From positions 1 to 45,881 of the forward strand of contig JAFYAQ010000003.1 in assembly GCA_017540645.1 (NCBI GenBank): a stretch of 45,881 nt of DNA. The letters run 5' to 3'. Source of the stretch: Oscillospiraceae bacterium (GTDB lineage: Bacteria; Bacillota; Clostridia; Oscillospirales; Oscillospiraceae). The notes beneath the pieces were generated by a model. That model was given only the letters and a program-made list of their open reading frames with translations, had not been told where the DNA came from and ran no database searches. Below, in pieces: positions 8,609-18,717 of this stretch (its first letter is position 1; each line of letters begins with the position of its first letter). Position numbers and translations under genes: made by a program.

Positions 8609-9787
8609 TTACAGCCCGTTCTCGTGGAAGACCTCCGCGATGATGCCCACGGCCTCGTCGATCAGCTCGTGGGTCAGGGTGGCCATCAGACTGCAGCGCA
8701 GCAGGCAGCCGCCGGGCGGGCAGGCGGGGGGGATGGTGGCGTTCACGTACACGCCCCGCTCGTACAGCTCCTTCTGCATGGTCAGGGTGGGGATGGGCTC
8801 ATAGGTGTAGATGGGGATGATGGGGACCTGGTTGTCGATGGTCTTGATCCCGTTTTCATTGAGCTTTTGGCGCATGTAGGCCGTCAGATCCAACAGCCGC
8901 TGGGGCAGTTCCGGATGGGCCTGGAGGTATTCCAGGGCGGCGGTGGCCACAGCGATGCTGGCCGGGGGGATGCTGGCGGCGAAGATGTAGGGCCGGGAGT
9001 TGCAGCGGATGAAGTCGATGACCTTGGCGTCCGCGGCGGCAAAGCCCCCCAGAGAGGCCAGGGATTTGGAGAAGGTGCCGGTGATCACGTCCACTTCCTT
9101 TGTCAGGCCGAAGCGGTCTGCCGTGCCCCGGCCGCCGCTGCCCAGGATGCCGAAGCCGTGGGCGTCGTCCACCATGACCCGGGCGCCGTACTTCCGGGCC
9201 AGGTCACAGATCTCCGGCAGGTTGGCGATGTCGCCGCTCATGGAGAAAACGCCGTCGGTGATGATCAGACAGCCGGCGCTCTCCGGGACGCTGCGAAGCC
9301 GCTTTTCCAGCTCCGCCATATCGTTGTGCTTATAGCGCAGCATGGTGCCGTAGCTGAGCTTGCAGCCGGCATAGATGCTGGCGTGGTTCTCCCGGTCGCA
9401 GATCATGTAGTCGCCCCGGCCCACCAGCGCGCTGATGGCGCCCAGATTGCCCTGGAAGCCGGCGGGGAAGGTGGCCACGTCGTCCTTGCCCAGGAAGGCG
9501 GAGAGCTTTTCCTCAAACTCCCGGTGCAGCACCAGGGTGCCGTTCAAAAGCCGGGAGCCGGAGCAGCCCGTGCCGTAGTCCCGAAGGGCCCGGATGCCCG
9601 CTTCGATGATCTCCGGCTGGACGGTCAGCCCCAGGTAGTTGTTGCTGCCCAGCATGATGCGGCGCTTGCCCTCCATGATGACCTCGGTGTCCTGGCGGGA
9701 CTGGAGCTCGCGAAAATACGGAAAGAGGCCCATGGCGCGGAACTCGTCGGCCTGTTTGAACTGCTGTACTTTATCGAATAGATCCAT
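8609..9787 (-). CDS. Alpha-oxoamine synthase family PLP enzyme (AONS/KBL-like)
   Basis: 392 residues, the usual size. The family joins an acyl-CoA to an amino acid with decarboxylation (8-amino-7-oxononanoate synthase, 2-amino-3-ketobutyrate CoA ligase, 5-aminolevulinate synthase, serine palmitoyltransferase). Motifs seen: GSNNYLGLT, GTGCSGSRLLNGT, VDDAHGFGILG (PLP-binding Asp and His) and TFSKSLASLGGF with the Schiff-base lysine. The ATG at 9787 follows GGAGG. No biotin, threonine or sphingolipid gene is adjacent and the gene has its own terminator, so the substrate is open. KBL is the default guess. Confidence 0.85.
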   Translation of the reverse strand: MDLFDKVQQFKQADEFRAMGLFPYFRELQSRQDTEVIMEGKRRIMLGSNNYLGLTVQPEIIEAGIRALRDYGTGCSGSRLLNGTLVLHREFEEKLSAFLGKDDVATFPAGFQGNLGAISALVGRGDYMICDRENHASIYAGCKLSYGTMLRYKHNDMAELEKRLRSVPESAGCLIITDGVFSMSGDIANLPEICDLARKYGARVMVDDAHGFGILGSGGRGTADRFGLTKEVDVITGTFSKSLASLGGFAAADAKVIDFIRCNSRPYIFAASIPPASIAVATAALEYLQAHPELPQRLLDLTAYMRQKLNENGIKTIDNQVPIIPIYTYEPIPTLTMQKELYERGVYVNATIPPACPPGGCLLRCSLMATLTHELIDEAVGIIAEVFHENGL

Positions 9788-9944
9788 AGAAGCGCCTCCG
9801 TTCTGTGAGTTTTCAAAATACATCGAAAATTAAATGCTTTTTCAATATAACACATCCTTCCGCAAAAGAAAAGCTTTTTCTTTCCGGCGGGAGTTTTTTG
9901 TTCTTTTTCCAGCGGCGCTTTTGCCGAAGACCTTCGGTCTTCTC

Positions 9945-9973
9945 TTGTAGACAGGAAAATCCTGTGTTATAAT
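9945..9973 (+). promoter_or_regulatory. uvrB promoter with palindromes
   Basis: TTGTAG (9945-9950), 17-bp spacer, TATAAT (9968-9973). The spacer holds the perfect dyad ACAGGAAAATCCTGT (9951-9965), and another dyad GAAGACC-TTC-GGTCTTC (9926-9942) abuts the -35. Either could be an operator; neither matches the Gram-positive LexA box GAAC-N4-GTTC. Confidence 0.72.
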
Positions 9974-10005
9974 AAAATGATAAATACTATTTGTTGGAGG
10001 TTCCC

Positions 10006-11988
10006 ATGCCCGAGTTTCATGTAGTCAGCCCTTACCAGCCCTCCGGAGATCAGCCCCAGGCCATCGAGGCCCTGGCGCAGGGCGTGTTGAACGGCCTCCA
10101 GGAGCAGACGCTTCTGGGTGTGACCGGCTCGGGCAAGACCTTCACCATGGCCAAGGTGATCGAGCAGGTCCAGCGCCCCACCCTGGTGCTGGCCCACAAC
10201 AAGACCCTGGCGGCCCAGCTGTGCAGCGAGTTCAAGGAGTTCTTCCCGGACAATGCGGTGGAGTACTTCGTCTCCTATTACGATTACTACCAGCCGGAGG
10301 CCTACATCCCCCACACGGACACCTACATTGAAAAGGACGCCTCCACCAACGAGGAGATCGACCGGCTGCGCCTGAGCGCCACCTTCTCCCTGCTGGAGCG
10401 GCGGGACGTGATCGTGGTGGCCTCGGTGAGCTGCATCTACGGTCTGGGGGAGCCGGAGGACTTTGCCAACATGGCCATCTCCCTGCGCCCGGGGACCGAG
10501 CTCCCCCAGGAGGAACTGCTGCGAAAGCTGATCGAAAGCCGCTATGAGCGCAACGACATCGCCTTTGAGCGGAACATGTTCCGGGTCCGGGGGGACACGG
10601 TGGAGATCTTCCCCGCCTACTGGAAGGATCGGGCCATCCGGGTGGAGTACTTCGGCGACGAGATCGAGCGCATCAGCCAGATCGACCCTCTGACCGGCAA
10701 GGCGGAGCGTACGTTGAGCCACACGGCCATCTACCCCGCCAGCCACTATGTCACCCCGGCGGAAAAACTGGCCCGGGCCGTGCGGGAGATCCGCGCCGAG
10801 TGCGACGAGCGGGTGGCCTGGTTCCAGGCCCAGGGCAAGCCCCTGGAGGCTGAGCGCATCGCCCAGCGGACCAATTTTGACATTGAGATGATCCAGGAGC
10901 TGGGCTACTGCTCCGGCATCGAGAACTATTCCCGCATCATTTCCGGCCGGCCGGTGGGCAGCGCCCCCATGACCCTGCTGGACTACTTCCCCAAGGATTT
11001 CCTCCTGTTCGTGGATGAGAGCCATGTGACCCTGCCCCAGGTGCGGGCCATGTACCGGGGGGACCGGGCCCGGAAGGAGGCTCTGGTGGAGTACGGCTTC
11101 CGCCTGCCCTCCGCCTTTGACAACCGGCCCCTGCGCTTTGAGGAATTTGAACAGCGGGTGAACCAGGCCATTTACGTCTCCGCCACCCCCGGGGAGTATG
11201 AGCGCTCCCGCTCCGGCCAGATCGCCGAGCAGATCATCCGGCCCACCGGCCTGACGGATCCGCGCATCGAGGTGCGCCCGGTGGAGGGCCAGATCGACGA
11301 TATCATCGACGAGATCCAGGCGAGGATAGCGAAAAACCAGCGCACACTGGTGACCACCCTGACCAAGCGCATGGCGGAGGATCTGACCGAGTATCTGAGC
11401 AACGCGGGCATCCGCTCTCGCTATCTGCACCACGACGTGAACTCCATCGAGCGCATGGAGATCATCCGGGACCTGCGGCGGGGGGAGTTTGACGTGCTGG
11501 TGGGCATCAACCTGCTGCGGGAGGGGCTGGACCTGCCGGAGGTCTCCCTGATCTGCATCCTGGACGCGGACAAGGAGGGTTTTCTGCGCAGCGAGACCAG
11601 CCTGATCCAGACCATCGGCCGGGCCGCCCGGAACGCGGAGGGCATGGTGATCATGTACGCGGATACGGTGACCCCCTCCATGCGTGCCGCCATCGACGAG
11701 ACCGAGCGCCGCCGCGCCATCCAGACGGCCTACAATGAGGCCCACGGCATCGTGCCCAAGACCATCGTGAAGGCGGTCCACGATGTGCTGGAGATCAGCG
11801 GCCCGGCGGTGAAGGACCAGAAGGGCCGGAAGATGACCGAGCGGGAACGCCAGGCGGAGATCCAGCGCCTGGAAAAGGAAATGAAGAAGGCGGCGCAGAT
11901 GCTGGAATACGAGTACGCCGCCGTTTTGAGAGACGAATTGATCCGACTGCGGGGAGAGGGAGGAAAACATGGCGGCAAAACAAAATAA
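10006..11988 (+). CDS. uvrB: UvrABC excinuclease subunit B
   Basis: 660 residues, full length. UvrB receives damaged DNA from UvrA, verifies the lesion and recruits UvrC. Walker A is GVTGSGKT (about residues 38-45). The beta-hairpin motif [21 protein letters not shown] and the helicase motif QTIGRAARN are present. The C-terminal UVR domain ([24 protein letters not shown]), which contacts UvrC, is intact. The ATG follows TTGGAGG. uvrA and uvrC are not in the window. The stop lies 20 bp inside the next gene. Confidence 0.98.
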   Translation: MPEFHVVSPYQPSGDQPQAIEALAQGVLNGLQEQTLLGVTGSGKTFTMAKVIEQVQRPTLVLAHNKTLAAQLCSEFKEFFPDNAVEYFVSYYDYYQPEAYIPHTDTYIEKDASTNEEIDRLRLSATFSLLERRDVIVVASVSCIYGLGEPEDFANMAISLRPGTELPQEELLRKLIESRYERNDIAFERNMFRVRGDTVEIFPAYWKDRAIRVEYFGDEIERISQIDPLTGKAERTLSHTAIYPASHYVTPAEKLARAVREIRAECDERVAWFQAQGKPLEAERIAQRTNFDIEMIQELGYCSGIENYSRIISGRPVGSAPMTLLDYFPKDFLLFVDESHVTLPQVRAMYRGDRARKEALVEYGFRLPSAFDNRPLRFEEFEQRVNQAIYVSATPGEYERSRSGQIAEQIIRPTGLTDPRIEVRPVEGQIDDIIDEIQARIAKNQRTLVTTLTKRMAEDLTEYLSNAGIRSRYLHHDVNSIERMEIIRDLRRGEFDVLVGINLLREGLDLPEVSLICILDADKEGFLRSETSLIQTIGRAARNAEGMVIMYADTVTPSMRAAIDETERRRAIQTAYNEAHGIVPKTIVKAVHDVLEISGPAVKDQKGRKMTERERQAEIQRLEKEMKKAAQMLEYEYAAVLRDELIRLRGEGGKHGGKTK

Positions 11989-13345
11989 CTTCACCGAAGG
12001 CCCGGTGTCCGGCGTCATCCTCCGGATGGGTCTGCCCATGGTGGCGGCCCAGCTGGTGAATGTGCTGTACAACATCGTGGACCGGATCTATATCGGCCAC
12101 ATTCCCCAGATCGGCGCCGCGGCGCTGACCGGGGTGGGCGTGGCCATGCCCCTTATCACCATCCTCTCGGCCTTCGCCGGGCTCTTCGGCTCCGGCGGGA
12201 CTCCGCTTTTCTCCATCGCCCTGGGGCGGGGAGACCGGGAGGAGGCCGGGAGCATCATGGGCAATGCCGCGGCCATGCTGCTGATCGCCTCGATAGGGCT
12301 CACGGCGCTGTTTTACGCCATCTCCCCCGCGGCCCTGCCGGCCCTGGGGGCCACGGAAAACACCATACCCCACGCCCTGCGCTATCTGCGGGTGTATCTG
12401 ACCGGCACGCCCCTGGTCTTTGCCACGCTGGGTCTGAACTCCTACATCAACGCCCAGGGCTTTGCCAGAAGGGGCATGATGACGGTGATGCTGGGGGCGG
12501 CGGCCAATATCGTGCTGGATCCCATTTTCATCTTCGGCTTCGGCATGGGCGTGGCCGGGGCGGCCCTGGCCACCGTGCTGTCCCAGGCGCTGAGCGCCTA
12601 CTGGTGTCTCAGCTTCCTTCTGAGCCGCCGGGTGCCCCTGCCCCTGCACCGAAGCCAGATGGGCCTTCGCTGGAGCGTGATAAAGCGGATCTGGTCTCTG
12701 GGGATCGTGGACTTCGTCATGGCCGGGACCAACTCCGTGGTCCAGGGCCTGGCCAACCGGCAGCTGGGTCTCTACGGCGGGGATCTGTATGTGGGCAGCA
12801 TGACCATCATCAGCTCCCTTCGCACGGTGTATATCGAGATCGTCCACGGCATCGGCGCGGGCACCAAGCCGGTGATCGGCTTCTGCTACGGCGCCGGCCT
12901 GAAGCGCCGGGTCCGGGACGGTATCCGCTTCAACACCCTGCTGCTCACAGGGATGGCGATCTTTTTCTGGGTGAGCTTTACCGCCTTCGCCCGGCCCATC
13001 ATCCATATTTTCACCAACGATGAGGACCTGATCGCCGTGGCAGTTCCGGCGGTGCGGATCTTCTTCATCGGCAACTGCTTCATGGCCCTCCAGTCCTCGG
13101 CCCAGAGCGTGTTCCAGGGCCTGGGCATGGCCCGGCAGGCCCTGACCTTCTCCCTGCTGCGGAAGGTGTTCATCGTGGTGCCCCTGATGCTGATCTTCCC
13201 CCGCTTTCTGGGGGCCTACGGTGTGTTCTGGAGCGAGCCGGTCAGCGATCTTCTGGGCGGCGGCGCGGCCTTCCTGACCATGATGCTGACCCTGTACCGA
13301 CGGCTGAACCGTGAGATCAAGGAGGAAGAGACATGCCGAAACTGA
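11969..13345 (+). CDS. MATE family multidrug/Na+ or H+ efflux transporter
   Basis: 458 residues with about 12 hydrophobic helices. The N-terminus ([34 protein letters not shown]) and the internal repeat starting [24 protein letters not shown] are characteristic of the two-fold MATE (DinF/NorM-like) fold. It exports cationic drugs or metabolites using an ion gradient; substrate not predictable. It overlaps uvrB by 20 bp and polA by 13 bp, so it is embedded in a DNA-repair operon. Confidence 0.92.
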   Translation: MAAKQNNFTEGPVSGVILRMGLPMVAAQLVNVLYNIVDRIYIGHIPQIGAAALTGVGVAMPLITILSAFAGLFGSGGTPLFSIALGRGDREEAGSIMGNAAAMLLIASIGLTALFYAISPAALPALGATENTIPHALRYLRVYLTGTPLVFATLGLNSYINAQGFARRGMMTVMLGAAANIVLDPIFIFGFGMGVAGAALATVLSQALSAYWCLSFLLSRRVPLPLHRSQMGLRWSVIKRIWSLGIVDFVMAGTNSVVQGLANRQLGLYGGDLYVGSMTIISSLRTVYIEIVHGIGAGTKPVIGFCYGAGLKRRVRDGIRFNTLLLTGMAIFFWVSFTAFARPIIHIFTNDEDLIAVAVPAVRIFFIGNCFMALQSSAQSVFQGLGMARQALTFSLLRKVFIVVPLMLIFPRFLGAYGVFWSEPVSDLLGGGAAFLTMMLTLYRRLNREIKEEETCRN

Positions 13346-16017
13346 TGCTCCTGGACGGAAACAGCCTGGTGAACCGGGCCTTTTACGGGGTCCGGCCCCT
13401 GAACGCCCCGGACGGGACTCCCACCAACGCCCTTTACGGCTTCCTCTCCATCCTCCACAAGCTCTTGCAGGAGGAGCGGCCGGACCATCTGGCCGTGGCC
13501 TTCGACCGGCGGGAGCCAACCTTCCGCCATAAGCACAGCGCCGCCTACAAGGCCACGAGAAAGCCCATGCCGGAGGAACTGGCCCTCCAGATGCCCCTGC
13601 TGAAGGAGACGCTGGACGCCATGGGCCTGTGCCGCTGCGAGCTGCCCGGCTGGGAGGCGGACGATCTGCTGGGCACGCTCAGCCGCCGGGGCGCGGAGGA
13701 AGGCTGGGACTGCGTGCTGGTCACCGGGGACAAGGACGCCCTGCAGCTGGTGGGCGAGCATGTGCGGGTGCTGAACGTAAAGACCCGCATGGGCCAGACG
13801 GAGACCATCGACTATACGAGCGAGACGTTCCGCTCCGAATACGGCTTCGATCCCCCCCGCATGGTGGATCTGAAGGCTCTCATGGGAGACAGCAGCGACA
13901 ACATTCCCGGCGTGCCGGGGGTGGGGGAGAAGACCGCCCTGGAGCTGCTGCGGCGCTTCGGCTCTCTGGACGGAGTGTACGAAAATCTGCAGGACGAGAG
14001 CATCAAAAAGGGCGTGCGCGCCAAGCTGGAGGCGGGCCGGGACAGCGCCTATGACTCCTACTGGCTGGCCACCATCGACCGGAACGCCCCGCTGGAACTC
14101 CCTCTGGCGGACACCGCCCTGCCCGAGCACTACGGCGCCGGGCTCTTCCCCCTCTTCCAGCGGCTGGGCTTTGCCCGCTTCATCAAGGAATGGGGCCTGC
14201 AGGACCTTTCTTCGGCGGAGCCGGGGGAGGCGGCGCCGGAAAAGGTGTTTGAGGGCCAGTGCGAGAGCTTCTGCCCGGAAACGGCGGAGGAGCTGCGCGC
14301 GGCCCTGGCTCTCGTGGGGGGTAGGGAGCGTTATTACGCTTTTGACGCCCACCGCCGGGAGGCGGCGCTGCACTGCAGCGTCTCCGATACCCTCTCCCGG
14401 GCCGTGCTTCTCTCCCCGGAGATCTACCGGGAGGAGTATACCGAGGCTCTGAGGGAGCTCTTCACCCTGCCCGGGCCCAAGGCGGGCCACGACGTGAAAA
14501 ACCTGCTGCGCTCCCTGCTGTCCCTGGGCGTGGACGCGGGGGAGGACTGGATCTTTGACAGCGCCCTGGCGGCCTATCTGCTGGACTCCACCGCCGCCGG
14601 CTATGAGCTGGACAGCCTGTGCCGGGCCTGGTGCGGCTTCACTCCGGCCTCCGCCCCCGGGGAGGAGAACGAACAGCTGAGCCTTGCCCTGGACGGGGAG
14701 GATGAGCGCCTGGCCCGGGCCGGACGGCTGGGGGCCCTGGCCTCCCGGGCCGCCGCCGTGGAGGCCCTGGAGCAGGTCCTGCGGCCCAAGCTCCGGGAGA
14801 CGGAGATGGAGGAGCTGCTGGACAGCATCGAGATGCCCCTGTGCGGCGTGCTGGCCCGGATGGAGGAGGCGGGCTTTCTGGTGGACCGGCAGGCCCTGAT
14901 CGCCTTCGGGGAGAGCCTCAGCGGCCAGATCGAGACCCTTCAGCGCCAGATCTACGCCGAGGCGGGGGAGGAGTTCAACATCAACTCCCCCAAGCAGCTG
15001 AGCGCCATCCTCTTTGACCGGATGGGCCTCCCCGGCGGGAAGAAGACCAAGACCGGCTGGAGCACCAACGCCGAGGTGCTGGAGCGCCTCTCCTATGTGC
15101 CCATCGTGGGGCACGTGCTGGAATACCGGGAGCTGACCAAGCTCAAGTCCACCTATGCCGACGGCCTTCTGAAGGTCATCGGCCCGGACGGACGCATCCA
15201 CACCAATTTCCAGATGACCGTCACCGCCACGGGACGGCTTTCGTCCACCGAGCCCAACCTGCAGAACATCCCGGTCCGCCGGGAGCTGGGGGCCGGGCTG
15301 CGGCGGATGTTCGTGGCGGGGGAGGGCTGCGTTCTGGTGGACGCGGACTACTCCCAGATCGAGCTGCGGCTCCTGGCCCACATCTCCGGCGACGAGAACA
15401 TGCGCGCGGCCTTCCTCTCCGGGGAGGACGTTCACCGGGTCACCGCCTCCCAGGTCTTCGATATCCCCCTGGAGCAGGTGACGGCGGAGGAGCGCCGCCG
15501 GGCCAAGGCGGTGAACTTCGGCATCGTGTACGGCATCTCCCCCTTCTCCCTGAGCCAGGATATCCACACCAGCGTGGCCGAGGCCCGGGAGTATATGGAC
15601 GCCTACCTCCGGCGCTTTTCCGGGGTGCGGGACTACCAGAAGGCCATCGTGGAGAAGGCCCACGCCGACGGCTATGTGACCACCCTTTTCCACCGGCGGC
15701 GCTATCTGCCGGAGCTGAAGGGGAATTTCACCATGCGCTCCTTCGGCGAGCGGGTGGCCCTGAACATGCCCATCCAGGGCACCGCCGCGGATATCATCAA
15801 GCTGGCCATGGTCCATGTGGACGCCCGGCTCCGGAAAGAGGGACTGCGGGCGCGGCTGCTGCTGCAGGTCCACGATGAGCTGATCGTGGAGTGCCCGGAA
15901 GAGGAGCGGGAGCGGGTGGCCGCCCTCCTGCAGGAGGAGATGGAGCAGGTGGTCTCCTACTCCGTGCCCCTGGTGGCGGAGGCCGGCTGGGGCAAAACGT
16001 GGGCGGAGGCCCATTGA
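13333..16017 (+). CDS. polA: DNA polymerase I
   Basis: 894 residues. The N-terminal 5'-3' nuclease has LDGNSLVNRAFYG and VTGDKDALQLV. The polymerase domain has motif A DADYSQIELR (around 670), motif B RRRAKAVNFGIVYG (around 722) and motif C QVHDELIVE (around 845). The middle domain lacks the exonuclease DxE motif (FDAHRREAAL is in its place), so 3'-5' proofreading is probably lost, as in Bacillus and Thermus enzymes. Overlaps the MATE gene and, by 4 bp, rimI. Role: Okazaki fragment processing and gap filling in excision repair with uvrB. Confidence 0.97.
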   Translation: MPKLMLLDGNSLVNRAFYGVRPLNAPDGTPTNALYGFLSILHKLLQEERPDHLAVAFDRREPTFRHKHSAAYKATRKPMPEELALQMPLLKETLDAMGLCRCELPGWEADDLLGTLSRRGAEEGWDCVLVTGDKDALQLVGEHVRVLNVKTRMGQTETIDYTSETFRSEYGFDPPRMVDLKALMGDSSDNIPGVPGVGEKTALELLRRFGSLDGVYENLQDESIKKGVRAKLEAGRDSAYDSYWLATIDRNAPLELPLADTALPEHYGAGLFPLFQRLGFARFIKEWGLQDLSSAEPGEAAPEKVFEGQCESFCPETAEELRAALALVGGRERYYAFDAHRREAALHCSVSDTLSRAVLLSPEIYREEYTEALRELFTLPGPKAGHDVKNLLRSLLSLGVDAGEDWIFDSALAAYLLDSTAAGYELDSLCRAWCGFTPASAPGEENEQLSLALDGEDERLARAGRLGALASRAAAVEALEQVLRPKLRETEMEELLDSIEMPLCGVLARMEEAGFLVDRQALIAFGESLSGQIETLQRQIYAEAGEEFNINSPKQLSAILFDRMGLPGGKKTKTGWSTNAEVLERLSYVPIVGHVLEYRELTKLKSTYADGLLKVIGPDGRIHTNFQMTVTATGRLSSTEPNLQNIPVRRELGAGLRRMFVAGEGCVLVDADYSQIELRLLAHISGDENMRAAFLSGEDVHRVTASQVFDIPLEQVTAEERRRAKAVNFGIVYGISPFSLSQDIHTSVAEAREYMDAYLRRFSGVRDYQKAIVEKAHADGYVTTLFHRRRYLPELKGNFTMRSFGERVALNMPIQGTAADIIKLAMVHVDARLRKEGLRARLLLQVHDELIVECPEEERERVAALLQEEMEQVVSYSVPLVAEAGWGKTWAEAH

Positions 16018-16439
16018 GCGGCCCGGTAAGGCCCGCGGCGGAGGGGGATCTGCCCTTCCTCTCCGCCATGGAGCGGGCGTTTTTTCCGGACGGCGCGGCG
16101 GAGGATACCCTCCGACGGATGTTTGCCGACGGGCGCCATGTGTTTTTTGTCGCCGACCGGGGCTATGCCTGGTACGAATTCGTGCTGGACGAGGGCTATA
16201 TCGGCAATATCGCCGTGGAAGCGGAGGCGCGGCGGCAGGGGCTGGGCCGGGCCCTGACGGAGACCATGATCGCGGATGCCCGGGACCGGGGCCTTGCCTT
16301 CCTCACGCTGGAGGTCCGGCAGAGCAATGCCCCCGCCCGGGCCCTGTATGAGAGCTGCGGCTTTGCCGTGGTGGGGACGCGGCGGGGCTACTATGAAAAG
16401 CCCCGGGAGGACGCCCTTTTGATGACGTTCTACTTTTGA
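16014..16439 (+). CDS. rimI: Ribosomal-protein-alanine N-acetyltransferase RimI (GNAT)
   Basis: 141 residues, usual RimI length. GNAT features: IGNIAVEAEARRQGLGRALTE (acetyl-CoA loop RRQGLG) and TLEVRQSNAPARALYESCGF, the RimI signature. The start is taken as the TTG that overlaps the polA stop (TTGA) because GGAGG sits 6 bp ahead; a GTG five codons upstream would lack a site. It is next to tsaD, a common pairing in Bacillota, although tsaB, often the third member, is absent here. Confidence 0.88.
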   Translation: MSGPVRPAAEGDLPFLSAMERAFFPDGAAEDTLRRMFADGRHVFFVADRGYAWYEFVLDEGYIGNIAVEAEARRQGLGRALTETMIADARDRGLAFLTLEVRQSNAPARALYESCGFAVVGTRRGYYEKPREDALLMTFYF

Positions 16440-16463
16440 TGAAAAAGAGGTTATAGATTCGAT

Positions 16464-17465
16464 ATGCTGATCCTTTCTGTGGAATCCACCTGCGATGAGA
16501 CCGCCGTGGCAATCACGGAAAACGGCCGTCGTGTGCTGACCGACCAGATCTTTTCCCAGGCCGACCTCCACGCCGTGTACGGCGGCGTGGTGCCGGAGAT
16601 CGCCTCCCGCAGCCATGTGGAGGTCATCTCCCGGCTGGCGGACCACGCCCTGGAGAGCGCCGGCGTGACCCGCCCGGAGCTGGACGCCGTGGCGGTATCC
16701 TATGCCCCCGGTCTGATCGGCGCGGTGCTGGTGGGGGTGAACTTCGCCAAGAGCGCGGCCTGGAGCCTGGGCATCCCGGTGATCCCGGTCCACCACATCC
16801 GGGGCCACATCGCCGCCAACTACATCGCCTACCCGGAGCTGACGCCGCCCTTCCTGTGCCTGGCCATCTCCGGGGGAAACACCATGCTGGTCCACGTCCG
16901 GGACTACACGGATATGGTGGTCCTGGGCCGCACCCGGGACGATGCGGCGGGGGAATGCTTTGATAAGTCCGCCCGGGTGCTGGGCCTGCCCTACCCCGGA
17001 GGCGCGCCCATCGACCGGCTGGCCCGGGAGGGACGGGACGACGCCTACGACCTGCCCCGGCCCTATGTGGGAGAGAACCCCTATGACATGAGCTTTTCCG
17101 GGCTGAAGACCGCGGTGATCAACATCGCCCACCACGCCGCCCAGACGGGGGAGAACATCGACCGGGCGGGGCTGGCCGCTTCTCTGTGCCGCGCCGTCAG
17201 CGACGCTCTGGTGCCCCGGACCATGGCCGCGGCGGCGGAGCTGGGTCTCAAAAAGATCGCCGTGGCCGGGGGCGTGGCGGCCAACTCCCGGATCCGCGCG
17301 GACTTTCAGCGCGCGGCGGAGAAGGCCGGGGCGGAGCTTTTCATCCCGCCGCTGCGCCTGTGCGGGGACAACGCCGCCATGATCGGCTGCCAGGGCTATT
17401 ATGAGTTCCTGGCCGGACACACCGCCGATTGGTCCCTGAACGCCTACGCCAACATGGCCCTTTGA
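16464..17465 (+). CDS. tsaD: tRNA N6-adenosine threonylcarbamoyltransferase TsaD
   Basis: 333 residues. Transfers the threonylcarbamoyl group to A37 of ANN-decoding tRNAs (t6A), with TsaB and TsaE. Markers: VESTCDETAVAI, the metal site HHIRGH, SGGNTMLV, the GGAPIDRLA segment and VAGGVAANSRIR. The ribosome-binding site is weak (AGAGGT, 13 bp away), which may mean coupling to rimI. Full length and in normal context. Confidence 0.97.
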   Translation: MLILSVESTCDETAVAITENGRRVLTDQIFSQADLHAVYGGVVPEIASRSHVEVISRLADHALESAGVTRPELDAVAVSYAPGLIGAVLVGVNFAKSAAWSLGIPVIPVHHIRGHIAANYIAYPELTPPFLCLAISGGNTMLVHVRDYTDMVVLGRTRDDAAGECFDKSARVLGLPYPGGAPIDRLAREGRDDAYDLPRPYVGENPYDMSFSGLKTAVINIAHHAAQTGENIDRAGLAASLCRAVSDALVPRTMAAAAELGLKKIAVAGGVAANSRIRADFQRAAEKAGAELFIPPLRLCGDNAAMIGCQGYYEFLAGHTADWSLNAYANMAL

Positions 17466-17490
17466 GCCGAACAGGAGAGGAGGGAAGAGT

Positions 17491-18165
17491 ATGGGCATCC
17501 ACAGCGGCCACCGGCAGCGGATGAAGACGCGCTTTCTGGAACACGGACTGGACAGCTTTGACGATGTGAACGTGCTGGAACTGCTCCTGTTCTACGCACT
17601 GCCCCGGCAGGACACCAACGAGCTGGCCCACGCGCTGCTCTCCCGCTTCGGCTCCCTCCACGCCGTGCTGGAGGCCGGCGCCGAGGAGCTGCGGGAGGTC
17701 CCCGGCCTGGGGGAGAACAGCGTCTCCCTCCTGCGGCTGATCCCCGCCGTCTCCCGGCGCTACATGCTCTCCAAAACGCCCCCGTCCCTGCCCATCGACA
17801 GCCCCTCTGCCGCAGGCCGTTATTTCATCCCCCGTTTCATGTACGAGACCGAGGAGGTGGTCTACGCCCTGCTGCTGGACGCCCGAAAGCGTCCCATCTG
17901 CTGCCGGGAGATCGCCCGGGGAACGGTGAACGCGGCGGAAATCTCCGCCCGGCGGCTGGCGGAACTGGCCCTGGGGCGGCGCAGCAGCGCCGTGCTGCTG
18001 GCCCACAACCACCTGAGCGGCGTGGCCATCCCCTCGGCGGAGGACGAGGCCACCACCGCCCGTCTCCGGGACGCCCTGGGACTGCTGGGGGTGGAGCTGT
18101 GCGACCATATCGTGGTGGCCGGCTGTGAGTATGTGTCCATGCGGGAGGCGGGACTGATCGAATAA
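17491..18165 (+). CDS. radC: RadC-type JAB/MPN domain protein
   Basis: 224 residues. An N-terminal helix-hairpin-helix region (VLEAGAEELREVPGLGENS) precedes a JAB/MPN+ metalloprotease-like domain with AHNHLSGVAIPSAED, where the usual AHNHPSG has Leu for Pro; the metal ligands H, H and D remain. RadC proteins were once linked to radiation resistance, but their biochemical role is unresolved. The ATG follows GAGAGGAGGG. Last gene of the uvrB operon, with a terminator right behind it. Confidence 0.93.
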   Translation: MGIHSGHRQRMKTRFLEHGLDSFDDVNVLELLLFYALPRQDTNELAHALLSRFGSLHAVLEAGAEELREVPGLGENSVSLLRLIPAVSRRYMLSKTPPSLPIDSPSAAGRYFIPRFMYETEEVVYALLLDARKRPICCREIARGTVNAAEISARRLAELALGRRSSAVLLAHNHLSGVAIPSAEDEATTARLRDALGLLGVELCDHIVVAGCEYVSMREAGLIE

Positions 18166-18172
18166 AGCGGCC

Positions 18173-18204
18173 AAACCGGCGGGGGAAGAACCTCCGCCGG
18201 TTTT
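18173..18204 (+). terminator. Terminator of the uvrB-radC operon
   Basis: The stem AAACCGGCGG / CCGCCGGTTT with an 11-nt loop ends in TTTTA. Confidence 0.87.
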
Positions 18205-18717
18205 ACAGAATATTATTTTTATTATGTCAACTCAGCAACAGACTGGGAATCGGGCCGAAAGAGCACTTGCGGGATTGTAAAAAAATGGAAATAATGCAGA
18301 AACCCATTGAAAAATAAGAATAAATCCAGTGTTGACAAACCTGTGGATAATGTTGATAACTCTTTGAAAAGCCCTTTACCGTTTTCGCTTATGTCAAATG
18401 GTTTTTATCGTCCGGGGCGCTGATTACGTAAAGTCAATAGGGAAAAAGTAGAAAAAAAGCGAAAAAAACTTTTTGCATTTTCTCTCTTGACAAAACAGTT
18501 TCCCACCGCCGCGGGGCGGGATTGTGGGAAACCCGTCGGGGAGTATACAAAGGGTAATACCTGCGTTCCGGCCCGGGAAAATGCGGAAAACAAGCTTGAC
18601 ATAATTACCGCCACACAGTAAAATGTAATTTATGATTTTATGGGAGAGTTGGGGAACTCCTTTAATTTCAAAACCCTTTCTGATAAGAAGAATACCGAAA
18701 AAGGAGGTAGACCGAAC
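18205..18717. other. AT-rich intergenic region before rny
   Basis: No gene is supported here, although the composition is much more AT-rich than the neighbours. It contains a candidate promoter TTGACA (18332) - 17 bp - GATAAC (18355), one exact DnaA-box sequence on the minus strand (TTATCCACA, 18342-18350), and a hairpin with arms GTTTCCCAC / GTGGGAAAC at 18498-18532. The rny promoter is at its right end. A small RNA starting near 18366 is possible but unproven. Confidence 0.6.
18596..18624 (+). promoter_or_regulatory. rny promoter
   Basis: TTGACA (18596-18601), 17-bp spacer, TAAAAT (18619-18624). It gives a leader of about 87 nt before the ATG at 18718. Confidence 0.85.

Noticed and set aside
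9967..16014. Long antisense frames opposite uvrB, the MATE gene and polA
   Set aside because: Shadows of GC-rich coding sequence; composition is His/Gly/Arg/Gln-rich with no domain, while the plus-strand proteins have complete catalytic motifs.
18332..18360. Replication origin
   Set aside because: Only one DnaA-box match and no dnaA/dnaN/gyr context; a single 9-mer is not sufficient.
18405..18614. 69-codon minus-strand frame upstream of rny
   Set aside because: No ribosome-binding site, spans the hairpin region and rny promoter, composition unlike real genes.
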